DNA of 64,000 nucleotides from Macrocybe gigantea. Taxonomy: Eukaryota; Basidiomycota; Agaricomycetes; Agaricales; Callistosporiaceae. The stretch is taken from contig SJRY01000293.1 in the NCBI GenBank assembly GCA_011319805.1, positions 1 through 64,000 of the forward strand, read 5' to 3'. Below the pieces are notes generated by a model. The model worked only from the letters and a program-made list of their open reading frames with translations, was not told the DNA's origin and did not search any database. Below, in pieces: positions 1 through 11,354 of the stretch. The position numbers and the translations under genes were made by a program. Positions within the stretch are counted from its first letter, which is position 1. Every line of letters starts with the position of its first letter.

Positions 1-381
1 TTTTTTTTAAATCAACAATTTATATAGCGGTGCACGGTGGCAGTCCGCTTGTAAATACACCAAGGTACCTACTATAAATATGACTAGTCCGAGGCAAACC
101 AGACTGAAGGGAGATACATAGAGGGCTGCACTGCCCTGTTCTCTCGTGCCCGCGCTCGAGCTATATGACTCGAGCTCACGCATACTCACTCGCTCGAGCA
201 CTGTCCCCAACCCCAGAGGGTCGGTTGTGGTCAATTCCACGTAAAAGGTCCAAAAGGACCTATAACAATGCTGTTGCGAAGTTTGCGATTCGCATACCGC
301 TTGGTCAGTGCTTCGGTCACTGACCCGACTGTTTTAAGATTGTCCAGGTTGCCCCGGACGATCTCCGCTACAGAGCGGCAG

Positions 382-3300
382 TCACCCGCCGCCTGGATCC
401 GGAATGAAAGCACCTGCAGCCTTATTGGATGTCAGGTACTTAATGAACCAGTGACACACAAAGGCGTCAAACTGGCGTTCAGTTGGCCTGTGCCAGTTAC
501 GGCACTGAGTCATGACATGGACGGAGTCTTCAGCCCCTCGTCTGCAAGAGCATAAATCGCTCTCGACAAAATTAAACCGTGCCCGATACGCATTGATCGG
601 AGCATGGCCGCATGCGAGACGTGAACAGCGAGCATAAAGCTCATTGTCTGTCACTAACTTCATGAAGCCCATTCTCTTCCGAGAGGGGCGTACATAAGAA
701 TTTGGCTTTCCTGCTTCGTGAAAACGAAATGTGGAAGCACCAATATATTTCTTGTTCCCAGAATTCTGGAACCAAGTGCTATGCATATCATCATCAGCCT
801 CCTTTCGAAGGCCATCAGTGGTGTAGAGGGGACGAAGCCCCAGGGGAACGTCCAGGCTTCGAGCGAGCTCGTGAGCCTCGACTTGTATTGCCCACTTCCA
901 TTTGGAAGGGACGTGCCAGAATTCAATCCGGCGCTGCTCGGATTCAGAGAGCCAAGCTTTCAGAGATGCACAAAGTGCAATAGAATGCGACTGCACAGAG
1001 TGGGGGTTGCAATCGATGATGCGATTAATTGCATTCATCGAATCCAGAAAGCATACGATGGAGTCAACTCCATCTTGTGCGATAGCCTTTTGGATTGCCA
1101 TTCGCAATCCAATAAGTCAGCATCATCGCTGGTTGCTTTACCAACCGGCTGACGAATTTCAGAAACCAGTCTGCCCTCACGATACACACGCGAAGCAGCA
1201 ACAGACTGCTTTAAGGACACTTCTGCTTTCGCAGGCACGGAGCCATCACTACTCACATAAGAGCAATCATGCTGGGTCGAACACAGGGTAAGTGTTTGAT
1301 CCAGCAATGAGCGATAAGCCTTGACCGAGTCCTCGTCTCGGCCAAGTAACTTATGGATCTCAAAGCGACTGCCAAACTCGTCGACAAGCCGCCTGCCCGG
1401 GTTATTTGCATCCGCAAAATAATCCGTGGTTAGAAAGAGTGGTGGTTTCAGATCCACCAAATCCTTGAGAGGGGACTTAAGCGCAGACCGCTGTCTGTCC
1501 GATAAAAAAGCGAGATTTCTCACTTTAGAAGGATCACCCCCAGCTGAGGCGGGCGTACTGATAGACCTGAGCGCATGTCTCAGGTTGGAATTGGCGAGAC
1601 GGGCAGAGGACCCGACTTTCAGTCTTTTAATGAACTCGCCGATAGGTTCGACACAGGCCATCATTTCCGCCGCACCCTCGGGAGTGGTGCGAAACTGACC
1701 ATTGATCCAGATGCACGCTTTACGCTGCATTTGGCGCAGTTGTTTCAACAGTGCGACATTACGCATGCCATTGAAATTCCATAATACACAGCCGTACGTT
1801 GCGATCGGACGCGCGCACGACAAGTAGAGGATGCGTTTCTATTGAGGAGATAAACCCCGGACAGAATTGCCCAACATTTGGAAGGCTCTGGCCGTAGTCA
1901 AGGCCTTCGTAGCGTAGAATCGAACATGCTCCTTAAAAGAAAGGCGTGTGTCCAAGAAGAAACCCAAGTATCGCCAGACATCCTTGGGTCGAAGCGGGGT
2001 GTTGCCTGTGAATGGAAAAACCCAAGTCAATAGACGGACGAGGGTCCATACTTTGCGCGAAAAGTGCTGTAATTCAGTCTTGTTGTGTTCTACAACAAGA
2101 CTGAAGTCAGTGAAGAGGTTATGCACAGAGGCATAAGCCTCTGCAGTTTCGGAACATTGTCCGATGTGGATTTGGACTGAGCGATGATCAGTCTGTCATC
2201 GACGAATGACATGATTACTGGCATATCACCAGCTTTCTGGTAAAGTTTCAGTACCGGCGCCAAGTAAAGCGCTGACAATACTGTGGAGAGTGCAGAGCCT
2301 TGACCAACTCCCACGTTGGCCTCGAACTCTGGAGAGATAGCACTACGCCAGGCATAAGAAGTTTTGCGCCCAACGAGGTATGATTCGAAGAACTTTGACA
2401 CCTGTGTGCAAAGCCTCCGTGTTGAAGAATCTTCACCAACATACGATGGTTGAGTGAAGGAAAATACTGAGCAACATCGAAAGCGATGACACTCGTTTTA
2501 AATCCCTTAGACCACCCTGACGGATAATATGGGTAAGGAAGACCCAGCATCCTCAGTTGAGTTCTGACGGATGCCGCCGAACTGCTTCGGATCGAAGACA
2601 GCAAATTTGGTCCTTCGTACTGCATACGTCGCGCTAGCATCTTCTCGACGAGCTTGCCGAGGGTATTCAAAAGCACAATCGGATGAAAGGCTTTCGGGTG
2701 TCATATGCAGGTTTGCCAGGTTTCGGAATGATAACCGACAAGCTCTGTTTGAAGTAAGAGGGCCAATGCCCCAGATCTAAACATGCATTTGCAATGTTCA
2801 AGACAAATGCAGCTACGTGAGGGAACTTCACCAGCTGTTTAACATGGCTCCAGGACAGATGATCTGGTCCTGGTGACGATGTATTGCTACAAGGCTCCAA
2901 GGACTCTCGGAGTTCTGTAACAGAGAAAGGGACCCAGTCCCTCACCGGATGTGCTTCAAGGTCATTGAGGCAATCCAAATTAACTGCGCGATCAGACGCA
3001 GCATTATAAGACTTATCAAGTGCATTCCAAAGCGCTTCGATAGAGTTGCAAGGCTGTCTCTGGAAAGAGATAGCTTCGTAGTCAGGCAAAGGTCTCTGTT
3101 TCGTCCATGCAGCCAAATCCCATGGACGACGAGACTTTTCTGCAACTTCCCTGATCCGCTGGTCAAAGAAGGCGCGTTTAGCATCTTTGACAGCTCGCCG
3201 CCAGATGCGATGATCTCTTTCAGACCGGGTTTGTCTGAAAGTGTCAAGAGTCTCGGAGCAGTGCTGGTTCCACCAGCTCTTACTCCGTTTTGAGAGCTTA

Positions 3301-4280
3301 CATTCCTTAGAGTGAAGATGCCAGGCTCGATCAATGGCCTTCGATAGTGTCGACAAGACACTCTCGAGGTCGTTACTAGTCTCGATAGGGACAGTGTCCA
3401 TTCCGAGAAGATCACTAGCAATATCGGAGATAAACTCCGGCACGCTGTCCTTACTCAGCGTTTGTCTCCGGACGGATAGGTCTAGGAGAGGAACGTCCAA
3501 TGCAAGTGATAACGGAACATGGTCCGATGTCAACTTGAGTGCATCGATCATGCGAGGATGACAATCCCCACTATCAATGGGGATGAACATCAAGTCAATA
3601 ACCGAGGGCCGAAGCTCCGGGTTGTGTGAAATGAAGGTCGGCCCAGGATTGCTAGGTTCCGACCATTCCAGACCGAGGTCAAGAGCTGCGTTACACAGCA
3701 TCTCCCCTCGAGAACGCTGCGAATTATGAACTCTATCCCAGAGTTCATAATGACAATTGAAATCCCCTCCGAGATAGACTAAGTTGGGGAAGTCGGGACG
3801 CTCAGCACAGTCATGCAGAAGACGAATCGCGCTAGCATCTACATCAGAGTAGGCGTTAGCGAGAAAGAGTGGCTCGCCAGGGGTGGCGAAGCTAACAATC
3901 ATAAGATCGCGACTATCAACTAGGTCACGACGAAGGGATGGATGCAGGCGACGAAGCCTGTTATGTACATAGGCCATAACCCGAGGAGGGTCCTCGAGAG
4001 ATGACCGGCGAACGATGCAGGTCCAATCCGGATGAGTGGGACCTCCGATTACTGCCTCGCCCTCAACATTGTGGGCAGATGGGGCATGTCTTATGAAATT
4101 TCAAGCGGGTTCTTGGAAAAACAAAATATCATAATCCTCTCCAAGAGTGGAGAGGAGCATGTCCATATGTACATATTTTCTATTTACGTTCTGAGAGAAA
4201 ATACGAAAAGAAGAAATCAATGAGCGCCCCCCTGAGCCAGGGACCACAGCCGGAGCTGTGCTACCCGAGGAGACACTCAT
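382..4280 (-). pseudogene. LINE A1 ORF2: AP endonuclease, reverse transcriptase, RNase H (broken)
   Basis: Pol-like protein that would nick DNA and copy LINE RNA at the nick. The start ATG at 4280 overlaps the ORF1 stop as ATGA. Endonuclease pieces (FFQEPA near 4110, GGDFNCHYELWD near 3760, SDHVP near 3520) are followed by RT motifs (FDVAQYFPSLN near 2480, VGQGSALS near 2305, FVDD near 2205). RNase H follows (SSDG near 1245, FLDSMNAI near 1040, WHVPSKWKW near 905), then a Cys/His tail (CSCRR near 550). At least five frameshifts break it: near 4105 and around 2670, 2400, 2100, 1830 and 1080. A run of single-base losses and no intact domain means it is dead. Copies B2, A3 and B4 are the reference for these breaks. 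Confidence 0.9.
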
Positions 4281-5310
4281 GATGCATCGGCCTCCGCATT
4301 ACGCTGCGGGGAGGCATTAGGGTGATTGTTACCTGATCGCTTACGATCACGCACCAGCTTGTAATGTTCTTTGATCCAATCAGGATCAAAGCGATTTTTC
4401 CAGAAGGGACACTTCCGGTCGTCAGTAGAGTGGTCTCGACCGCAGCTGAGACACTTCGGAGGATGGGGACAGGGCTGGCCTGCCGGAGTAGCCTCACGAG
4501 GAGGGTTAGCCTTGGGTCGAGCCTTGCAGCAAGACGCCAAGGTGCGATGGTGTTCCTTTCTGTGAGATTCCCCACAGATCGGACAGCGGAGAGATTGCTG
4601 GTTGCACTTCAATGCAGAGTGCCCCCAGCGCCAGCAGCGTTCGCAAAGAGGAACTCCCGGCGAAGAGAGAGCGGCCTTGAATCGGCAACGCCAATTCCTG
4701 ACCATAACTGTACAATTGTCCAGAGCCTTTACGTTCTGGCCAGTTGACGTGTCTTCGATGTTGAACCAGACAGTTGCAGTATCGGAATTCTTGGAGTTGC
4801 GCATGACACGCGGTACCCCAATGAGAGTAATGAGATCTGAGAAGGAAGAGTCTCGAAGAATCTCGTAAGCCTGCCGGGCAGTGATAATGCTACCATCGGC
4901 ATTGAAATAGGGAACGTCGAGCAGTTTCAAATAAGAAATGCTCGTCGGGATTGCGAGCTCAACAGTAGATCCTGCCGGAGCACAGCAGAGAGCGGCCTCA
5001 CGCAAAATGCTGAGGTCTTTCGGAGAAGCCACCCTCGTCATCAAGCAAGAGAATGAGGAGGCGGAATGATCCTGGATAGATTCGCACCGAATCCAGGACT
5101 TACCAGAGGTCAACGCCCTATTAAGGGCATTAAGGAGAGCTCCGGCGGCAACAGAATCGTTGTCAGCCGGAAAAGAGTAGCTGACCCGGACGTTACGACG
5201 GGACGGTCCGTGAGAAGTGGACTTCGCCTTCTTCTTAGGTGGTCCAGACGGCTCCCCGGTTGCTTCCTTTTGCAAGGAGACAATCTTCTCTGCAGGGAGG
5301 TGTGGGAGTA
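4277..5310 (-). pseudogene. LINE A1 ORF1: gag-like RNA-binding protein, N-terminal half deleted
   Basis: ORF1 protein of the LINE, expected to coat the RNA and form the RNP. The surviving 332-residue open frame covers the C-terminal two thirds. Three Cys/His knuckles lie near its end: CERCWRWGHSALKC (CX2CX4HX4C), CPICGESHRKEHH and CLSCGRDHSTDDRKC. It ends in ADAS-stop. The proline-rich N-terminus seen in B5 and A3 is absent because the 5' UTR is joined directly into the middle of the gene near 5310. The stop TGA (4277-4279) overlaps the ORF2 ATG (4278-4280). Confidence 0.88.
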
Positions 5311-5386
5311 GAACGAGGAGTGCGATTTGTGAGAGTTGTTTACAGTTGTTTACAAGTGGGGGTTGTGGAAAGAGAAGCGAACTCCT

Positions 5387-6906
5387 CTTTCTGCAACTCC
5401 ATTCTGTTGAGGCCTATTCCTGACAGTATGTCTCTGGATAATGCCACAATCATTGGTGAATTTGATAAAGGCATTGGACATGTACTCTCCACCCTTGTCA
5501 TCCTGTAAAGCTTTGATCTTTAAGCCAAGTTGGTTTTCAGCATAGGCCTTAAACTGTCTAAAGGCATCAAATGCATCACTCTTCTGTTTAAGAGGTATCA
5601 CCACTCTGAATCTAGTACAATCATCAATGAAAGTAACCCAATACTTGAATCCAGAGTGGGATTTAACAGGAAGAGGGCCATAAAGATCAGAATGGACGAG
5701 TTCTAGGGGTTGAGAAGCATGACTGTCTGAGGAGGGGAATGGGTTTGAAGACATTTTGCCTGCAAGACATGGTTCACAGATAGGGTCTGGCTTGTCCGAG
5801 GTTTTGAGATCCAATCCAGTTACCAAGTTATCCTTGGCCATGAGTTTGACAGTGTCATAACTGAAATGAGCCAATCTCCTATGCCACAAGCTAAGGTCCA
5901 AAGGAAGTGTGCTAGCCAGGTTTGCAAACTCCGAAATTGCCTCTGTTACTCCATCCAACTGAGCAGTGTTGTTGGGAGTGATATGAGCAGAGAACAGTGT
6001 CCTGTTGAGCGATTTGGAATGAAAGTCTATGCAGGAATCATCAATGACAATCCTGAAGGCTTTGTGTTTGGAGAGATATAGACAGGACAATAGATTGTTT
6101 CGGAGTTCTGGCACATGCAAAACCCTGGTAAACTCTACAGATTGGGCTGGTTTGCCTCTAATGACTAGATTGAAAATCACAGTCCCAACTCCAGCTGAAT
6201 AAATAATAGAACTATCTGCCAACTTGATTGGAATCTTGAGAGGGGTATAGTTTCTGACCCAGTATTTATGAGGGGTCATATGAGAAGTGGCCTCTGTGTC
6301 TGCGATCCAATCAAAGTCAGCATCCAGTTGGAGTGGATGAGAGAGTTTGGCACTTGCATTGCCTGCAAATTCGGTTACTTCGGACTCTGTAGCCTTGTTG
6401 GCTTGCTCCTGCCCTTTGGTCTTTTGCCTAGCCACCTTTTGAGCCTCCTTGTAAAGTTGGCAATTCCTCCAGAAGTGATCCAGACCACAGAATCTGCATG
6501 TTTTATCCTTTTTCTGTGATGTATTGGAGTTTGAGTTCTTCTGTTTAGATGAATTGGAGGAATGGGAGGAAGTGGTAGCCTTTAAGGCAGACTCTGCAGC
6601 ATCAGCAGGCTTCTTTTGAAGATGGACCTTTTCCAAAGCAGTCCACATCTTCACAGGATCATCTTTAATCCCATGGAAATGAATTCTCTGTTCCTGCTCC
6701 ACCATAAGATAGAGCTGGCCAGCTGCTTTGTCTGACTTTAGGTCCCATGCTTCAGCAGAAGTTGAATCTACTGGTCTTGGATTTGAACCAGAGACAATCC
6801 TCCAAAGGCCACAGGCTCTGAGCCAAGCCTCCATTTCTCCAGACCAAGTAGGGTAGTTGGTGGAGTTGAGTTTGGTGAATGAAGGCATGGAGGTAGAGGA
6901 AGACAT
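5387..6906 (-). pseudogene. copia-1 gag-protease-integrase fragment
   Basis: Open for more than 500 residues from the ATG at 6906, but damaged in function. It starts like copia-2 Gag (MSSSTSMPSFTKLN). Between KKP and ADAAESAL it lacks about 98 residues present in copia-2, an in-frame deletion in Gag near 6610. The knuckle CRFCGLDHFWRNC remains. The protease motif reads DTEATSHM where copia-2 has DTGATSHM, so the catalytic DTG is lost (near 6290). The integrase zinc site (LWHRRLAH ... CEPCLAG) and the core up to NGVAER are present. The last residues before 5350 come from LINE A1. Confidence 0.88.
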
Positions 6907-7398
6907 GATGGCAAGATGCTAGGGGCAGGGAGATGGCAAAGGGATAGAGGCAAGGAGATGGAATGAAATGGAATGATGGGAGGTTGGGAATACAACCACA
7001 ATCCTCTTGCTTGGGCAGGGTTCCACAAGAGAGAGAGAGACTGTGCTACTGGCCTTGCCCTCAGGAGAGTGTGTGTCAAGAAAGGTCTAGCTACTGAAAG
7101 TGCCCTTGGTCTACTTAAGTAAAGTAAAAAGGCTATCTACTGAGCACCCAGTTGTCAGCACAAAGGCCTAACCCCAGAGTCACAGGAATGACTACCTGGT
7201 TTTCTACTGGTGGAGTAAAGACTGCTTCAAATGAAGACCAGTCCCAACAGTTGGTGCTCCTATCTACTAAACTTAGACACACACCCTATAAGGACAGTGA
7301 ACTCCAGGCTAGTACAGTCAAGGAAGGGGAAAGATGGAAGGAAATCTGGACTCTTGGTGTATGTCTGATAAGGCTGTTAGAGGCCGGGGCCCATAACC

Positions 7399-7801
7399 TG
7401 TTAAAACTAGGCACAGGGAACACTCTAGATGAGCCTTAGAACCTAGAAGTCCTGAGTGAGAACACTGGTAATTGAGTTATGTACAAGTACTTGCCTAGAA
7501 GTCCTGAGTGAGAACACTGGGGACTTCAAGGCGCTCTGTACTACCTATATATACGTGTAGAAGGCTGTGTGTGCAGCCATAGGCTGCGCATTGCTGCGGG
7601 CACAGCTGTAGGCTGTGCACTGCTGCGGACACAGCCATTTACTGCGCATTACTGCGCACACAGCTTGTGCTGTGCATTGCTGTGGACGCAGCCACAGGCT
7701 GCGCATTGCTGCGCACACAGCTATAGGCTGTGTGCATTGCTAGGTGCATAGCCTGGGTCCTGTCCTATGCACAAGTCCGGACAGGAGGGGCATTTCTAAC
7801 A
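7399..7801 (-). repeat. copia-1 5' LTR (403 bp)
   Basis: Begins TGTTAGAAATG (minus strand, from 7801) and ends TTTTAACA at 7399. It contains a TATATATA-type box near 7550. Upstream of the box (about 7569-7740) is a tandem array of ~29-bp palindromic units of the form GCRCAGCCTATGGCTG. Downstream, CCTAGAAGTCCTGAGTGAG occurs twice. The same 403-bp LTR stands alone at 13755-14157. Confidence 0.9.
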
Positions 7802-8049
7802 CATCCTTATCATGTGACCAGGTTACCACCCTAGTTACAGAAGGTCACATGACTGTGGTACTGCCTTAGAGTTGATTACCAACCTGAGTTACTAAGCACA
7901 TGACTATAACTGATGATGGGTCACATGCCTATCCCTACTTTCAAGGTACAGGGAATGAGTGGGAATCAAACCCACAACCTTTCCAATGGCTGCACAGCCA
8001 CTTCTCCAGTCTTTAGTGGCAATTAAACCACTGGGCTACTGGGGCCTCC
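7802..8049 (-). mobile_element. SINE-II 5' part with tRNA-like head
   Basis: Minus-strand copy of the first ~248 bp of the element that is complete at 41191-42400. Box A TAGCCCAGTGG matches the Pol III consensus, and box B GGTTTGATTCC differs by one base. It is cut by the copia-1 LTR at 7801. Its 5' end abuts a SINE-I fragment, so it probably inserted there. Confidence 0.82.
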
Positions 8050-8370
8050 TCACACTTCAGATTCAACTTAAGTAGTTACCTGGGTGTATTATCCCAGGGA
8101 CCACTGACAGAGGAGTTAGGTCTCTCGAGCCGAGGACTAGAGACTATCCAGCCTTACTATGGCCCAGCGGTGTCAGGGATGCGACCCCCAGTCCTGCCTT
8201 CCTGTCCCCTGGCAGATAGTTCACAGATGCATCACATGCGCAGATCCCCATCTGTCTAAGGTCTCTGTCTTGCCATGTGCCTGCCAGACTGGCATCCGAT
8301 ATTACAGCAAGGTTACCCTTACTGAACGAGTCTGGATCTACTTCCACCAAATTAAGCAGGTGACGTACCA
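8050..8370 (-). mobile_element. SINE-I internal fragment
   Basis: Corresponds to about 10556-10900 of the complete SINE-I copy, same strand, with scattered differences that are mostly at former CG sites. The tRNA head and the 3' end are missing. It ends where the LINE B2 5' UTR begins. Confidence 0.75.
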
Positions 8371-9092
8371 TCACACCTTTGTCTGCAATGCCCATTTGTC
8401 AATAAGTGTAAACAATCCTCCTCATCGTCGTCTTCGTTCTACACTGGCATCAACTGGGCTGATCATGTATTGAGTTGCAAACCCGAGTTCCAAACACTCT
8501 TGAGCACTTCTATTTCTTATATTGCAAAAATCAGCTGAAAATCAACCAATCTACTAGAGGTTTTTGATGAGCGATGATCTGCTCAACATCATCGGTGGCG
8601 GCGGTCATGCACCGCTCAACCCGCACCCAGGATGGCCTACTGCTGGCCCATCCCGCTCTCCTGCTCCTCCTCCCCCCACAGGGAATGCAAGCCTTCTCTT
8701 TCAAGGTGGCGACGGTCTCATGGATACCGACGGCACCAACCTCTAATGCAGGAGGGCCTACCGTTCCCTCTGCTCCTCCTTCTCCATCGATTCTGTCCAC
8801 TGAGGCAGCATACAATGACAATGCTATCAGCATTGCAATCTTCCCTGAAGGGGATCGGTTCCTTCACGGTGAAGCTAAGGCTGCAGCCAAATCTCTTGCT
8901 GCCCTCAAGGCTTGGATCTTGAAGATTGGCTCTTCCTCTGTCTCTATTCCAGCGGGATATCAATGTGCTATTGCCAAGGGCATTGTGACTTTGGTCAGCA
9001 GTGCAGGCGATGTCAATATGTTTTCTATCTCTATGCTTGATGGGCCCCAGCACCCCTTAGGGAGGCATTTGCAAGAAATTGTCAATGCCCAC

Positions 9093-9319
9093 TGTTAAAC
9101 AGAAAAGATGTCCTGACTGGGGATTGAACCCAGGACCTCCTGGACATATACCAGTAGCTCTACCACTGAGCTATCAGGCCTGATGCATCAACTTAGAAGT
9201 TGTATTTGCAACCACTTCATCCTATATACCTTCACTCCAAGACACTATTTGGTCTAAGTTCTTCAGTATCTTTGATATTAGTGGAGACAACAATGTGCCT
9301 AAATACACACAATCTAACA
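9093..9319 (-). mobile_element. 227-bp LTR-like element carrying a tRNA cloverleaf, copy 1
   Basis: Sense strand is minus: starts TGTTAGATTGTG and ends TTTAACA. Flanked by the 5-bp duplication CCCAC (9088-9092 and 9320-9324); the empty site in LINE B5 (near 18645) has it once. A TATATAGG box lies upstream of the tRNA-like part. Size, termini and 5-bp duplication are those of an LTR or a very small LTR element placed by an integrase. No coding capacity. Confidence 0.88.
9110..9180 (-). other. tRNA-like sequence inside the LTR-like element
   Basis: 71 nt that fold as a cloverleaf: acceptor stem 6 of 7 pairs, D stem GCTC/GAGC, anticodon stem 4 of 5, T arm CTGGG-TTCAATC-CCCAG. Box A TAGCTCAGTGG and box B GGTTCAATCC. 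The loop reads TATATGT, so the nominal anticodon is UAU but position 33 is A instead of U. It may therefore work only as a promoter or structure and not in translation. Confidence 0.75.
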
Positions 9320-9903
9320 CCCACCTCCCCTCTCGTGGAAGGGGCCTCGTTTCACCAACCCTCACACCTCTCCTTCTGGCACTGTATGTCTGGAAGACTC
9401 TCGCTTGAACATGGGCACTTACCCTCCGAGACTGCCTCAGAACCTGAACCATCCCCTCTGCTGCAACCGCGGTCCTGCTCCTGAACTCTGGGTCATGGTC
9501 CGCCCCCTCCTGTCAATAGGGCTATCCGCCCTGCTGCTGGCAAGCGCTTGTATGCGCAAGCCTTGGCCCAACCAGCCAACACTCCTGCCGAAGCCATCGT
9601 AGCTTTGGCAAAGACCTGCCCACACCTCACCATGGAAAAGGTCATCTCCTTGCAAAAGAAAGCGACTGGGGAGCCTTCCGGACTGCCTAAGAAGAAGGCG
9701 AAGTCCACTTCCCATGGCCCATCCTGACATAATGTCAGGGTGTCCTTTACTTTCCCAGTGGACAATGTGTCTGTTGCCGCTGGAACTCTTCTCTCTGCTG
9801 GCAAATCCTGGATTCGATGCAAATCCTGGATTCGATGCGAGTCCATCCAGGGCCACTCCGCCTCCTCATTTTTATGCTTGATGACGAAGGTGGCATTACC
9901 CAG

Positions 9904-10154
9904 TACCCCGGACGATCTCCGCTACAGAACGGCAGTCACCCGCCGCCTGGATCCGGAGTGAAAGCACCTGCAGCCTTATTAGCTGTCAAGTACTTAATGA
10001 ACCAGTGACGCACAAAGGCATCAAACTGGCGTTCAGTTGGCCTGTGCCAGTTACGGCACTGAGTCATGACGTGGATGGAGTCCTCAGCCCCTCGCCCGCA
10101 AGAGCATAAATCGCTATCGACAAAATTAAACCGTGCCCGATACGCATTGATCGG
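9904..10154 (-). mobile_element. LINE-A 3' fragment fused to SINE-I
   Basis: Matches about 345-600 of LINE A1: the last ~70 codons of ORF2, from the Cys/His tail through the PGS-type C-terminus, and the first bases of the A-type 3' UTR. It lacks the rest of the 3' UTR and the poly(A). On the minus strand it directly follows the SINE-I 3' end (CTAAACTTCG) and stops at LINE B2 ORF1 near 9904. Confidence 0.82.
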
Positions 10155-11354
10155 CGAAGTTTAGCCCCCCCCTTGCGGAGGAGGCTGCTACCTAGGTGGG
10201 TCTGCCGGATTAAGGCTAATGTCCAGCACTTTCACCCCAGGGCCATCCACGCCCAGGGGAACCCTTAACCTAGGACTCCTTATGTGGGTCCAGTGTGCAT
10301 CCGTCGGGCTTACGCCCTCCCTATTTGGTCTGCGGACCCCCCCTTGCCAATGGCCGAGGCCTCCCCAAATTGGGTGTGGACTCAGGGATGGTACCGTCTT
10401 ACTCAGCTGCGGTCTGCTGGATTAAGGCTTTTTGTCCGACACTTGCACCCCAAGGCCATCCACGCCAAGGGGAACCGTTTAAGCCTGCCAAGTAGGTCGG
10501 CATGGACTTTCACCTACACACTGGGGTCCCCAGAGTCCCACGGAACCCAGGAGTTCGCACTTCGGATTCAACTTAAGCGGCAACCTGGGTGTATTATCCC
10601 AGGGCCACCGACAGAGGAGTTAGGTCTCTCGAGCCAAGGACTGGAGACTGTCCAGCCTTGCTACGGCCCAGCGGTGTCTGGGGCGCGACCCCAGTCCTGC
10701 CTTCCCGTCCCCTGGCAGATGGTTCGCTGATGCCCCTTAGGGCGTGGATCCCCATCTGTCCAAGGTCTCTGTCTTGCCATGTGCCTGCCAGACTGGCCTC
10801 CGATATCACAGCAAGGTCCATGGTCCTCCCATGACAGGTTCCCACAGGGGAAGCCCTTAGCTGAACGGGTCTGGATCTACTTCCGCCAAAGCATACTGCG
10901 CCATGACTAACCTCCGTGGACCCCTACTTCAGGCAGCTCACACGGTACCGGGTGCCCTGTTGGCTCAAACGCCATCGGGTGGTTATCAGCCCAATTCCCG
11001 GTATAATCCCTTATCCTTTCGGCCCCTACACTTTTAGATCGGGGATCACGTGCTTGCACGTGAGTTAGGGTCATGTGACACTTGACCCACATAGTGGGGT
11101 AAGTCACATGTGTGACGCATAACCCAGCTTATGTCACGTGCCAGCTGCTTAGTCACATGACCAAGTCACCTCCCTCGTGGGAACAACTGTCACAGGGTCG
11201 TGATACTTCCTGCCCGCGTCACGTGGAACCAGCTCCGGACACTTCCGAATGCAAACCTGAAGATGCTACCTCCAGGACTAGAACCCGCGGCTTCGTGGCT
11301 TGCCACAGCCACAGGACTACCTGACTCGCGTTTACCGCTATGCCAACCAGCCCC
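10155..11354 (-). mobile_element. SINE-I, full body (1200 bp), tRNA-headed
   Basis: Non-coding element. On the minus strand it starts GGGGCTGGTTGG with box A TGGCATAGCGG (perfect consensus) and box B GGTTCTAGTCC (one mismatch). Its middle is rich in CACGTG/CATGTGAC-type palindromes, and it ends GGGGCTAAACTTCG. Two ~63-bp direct repeats (around GTGGATGGCC and AGCCTTAATC) lie in the 3' third. Almost identical to 27297-28497 in the opposite orientation. The minus-strand 5' neighbour is copia RT and the 3' neighbour is the LINE-A tail. It is longer than usual SINEs; the name is a working label. Confidence 0.8.

Larger units (their letters stand above)
1..5384 (-). mobile_element. LINE copy A1 (Tad1-like non-LTR retrotransposon, subfamily A)
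   Basis: Non-LTR retrotransposon read on the minus strand. Its poly(A) is the T-run at 1-8, which sits at the window edge, so the target duplication beyond it cannot be seen. Order on the minus strand: a short 5' UTR (about 5384-5311), ORF1 with zinc knuckles, ORF2 (endonuclease, RT, RNase H), and a 3' UTR at 381-1. Compared with copy A3 (25906-32402), about 950 bp are missing, from the end of the 5' UTR through the first half of ORF1, with the join near 5310. The 5' end lies inside the integrase region of copia-1, which it splits; the other half of copia-1 must lie left of the window. Family assignment rests on domain order; the clade name is inferred. Confidence 0.9.
5385..7801 (-). mobile_element. 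copia-1, 5' half of a Ty1/copia retrotransposon
   Basis: Minus-strand copia element, same family as copia-2 (51979-64000). Its 5' LTR is 7399-7801. A 492-bp leader (6907-7398) follows, with GA-rich stretches and no gene, then gag-pol, which stops where LINE A1 entered the integrase region near 5386. The right flank (7802 onward) is the SINE-II head into which copia-1 inserted. The RT half and the 3' LTR are outside the window, so the target duplication cannot be checked. Confidence 0.9.
8567..9903 (+). pseudogene. LINE B2 ORF1, N-terminal part
   Basis: ORF1 starts at ATG 8567. Its first ~60 residues are Gly/Pro-rich, as in B5 and A3. A 2-base loss near 8745 shifts the frame, which then runs open to 9092. 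There the 227-bp tRNA-LTR element interrupts it, and the gene resumes at 9320 after the duplicated CCCAC. The rest is read in several frames (proline/arginine-rich linker, then the region around LMTKVA near 9890) and stops at the foreign block. The zinc knuckles are absent from this copy. Confidence 0.8.

Noticed and set aside
702..1291. Plus-strand open frames opposite LINE A1 ORF2
   Set aside because: They are shadows of the RNase H and tail coding region on the other strand; the minus-strand proteins match four other LINE copies.
9110..9180. A working tRNA gene
   Set aside because: It lies inside a dispersed element with three copies, the base before the anticodon is A instead of U, and the acceptor stem has a mismatch. 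I call it tRNA-like.
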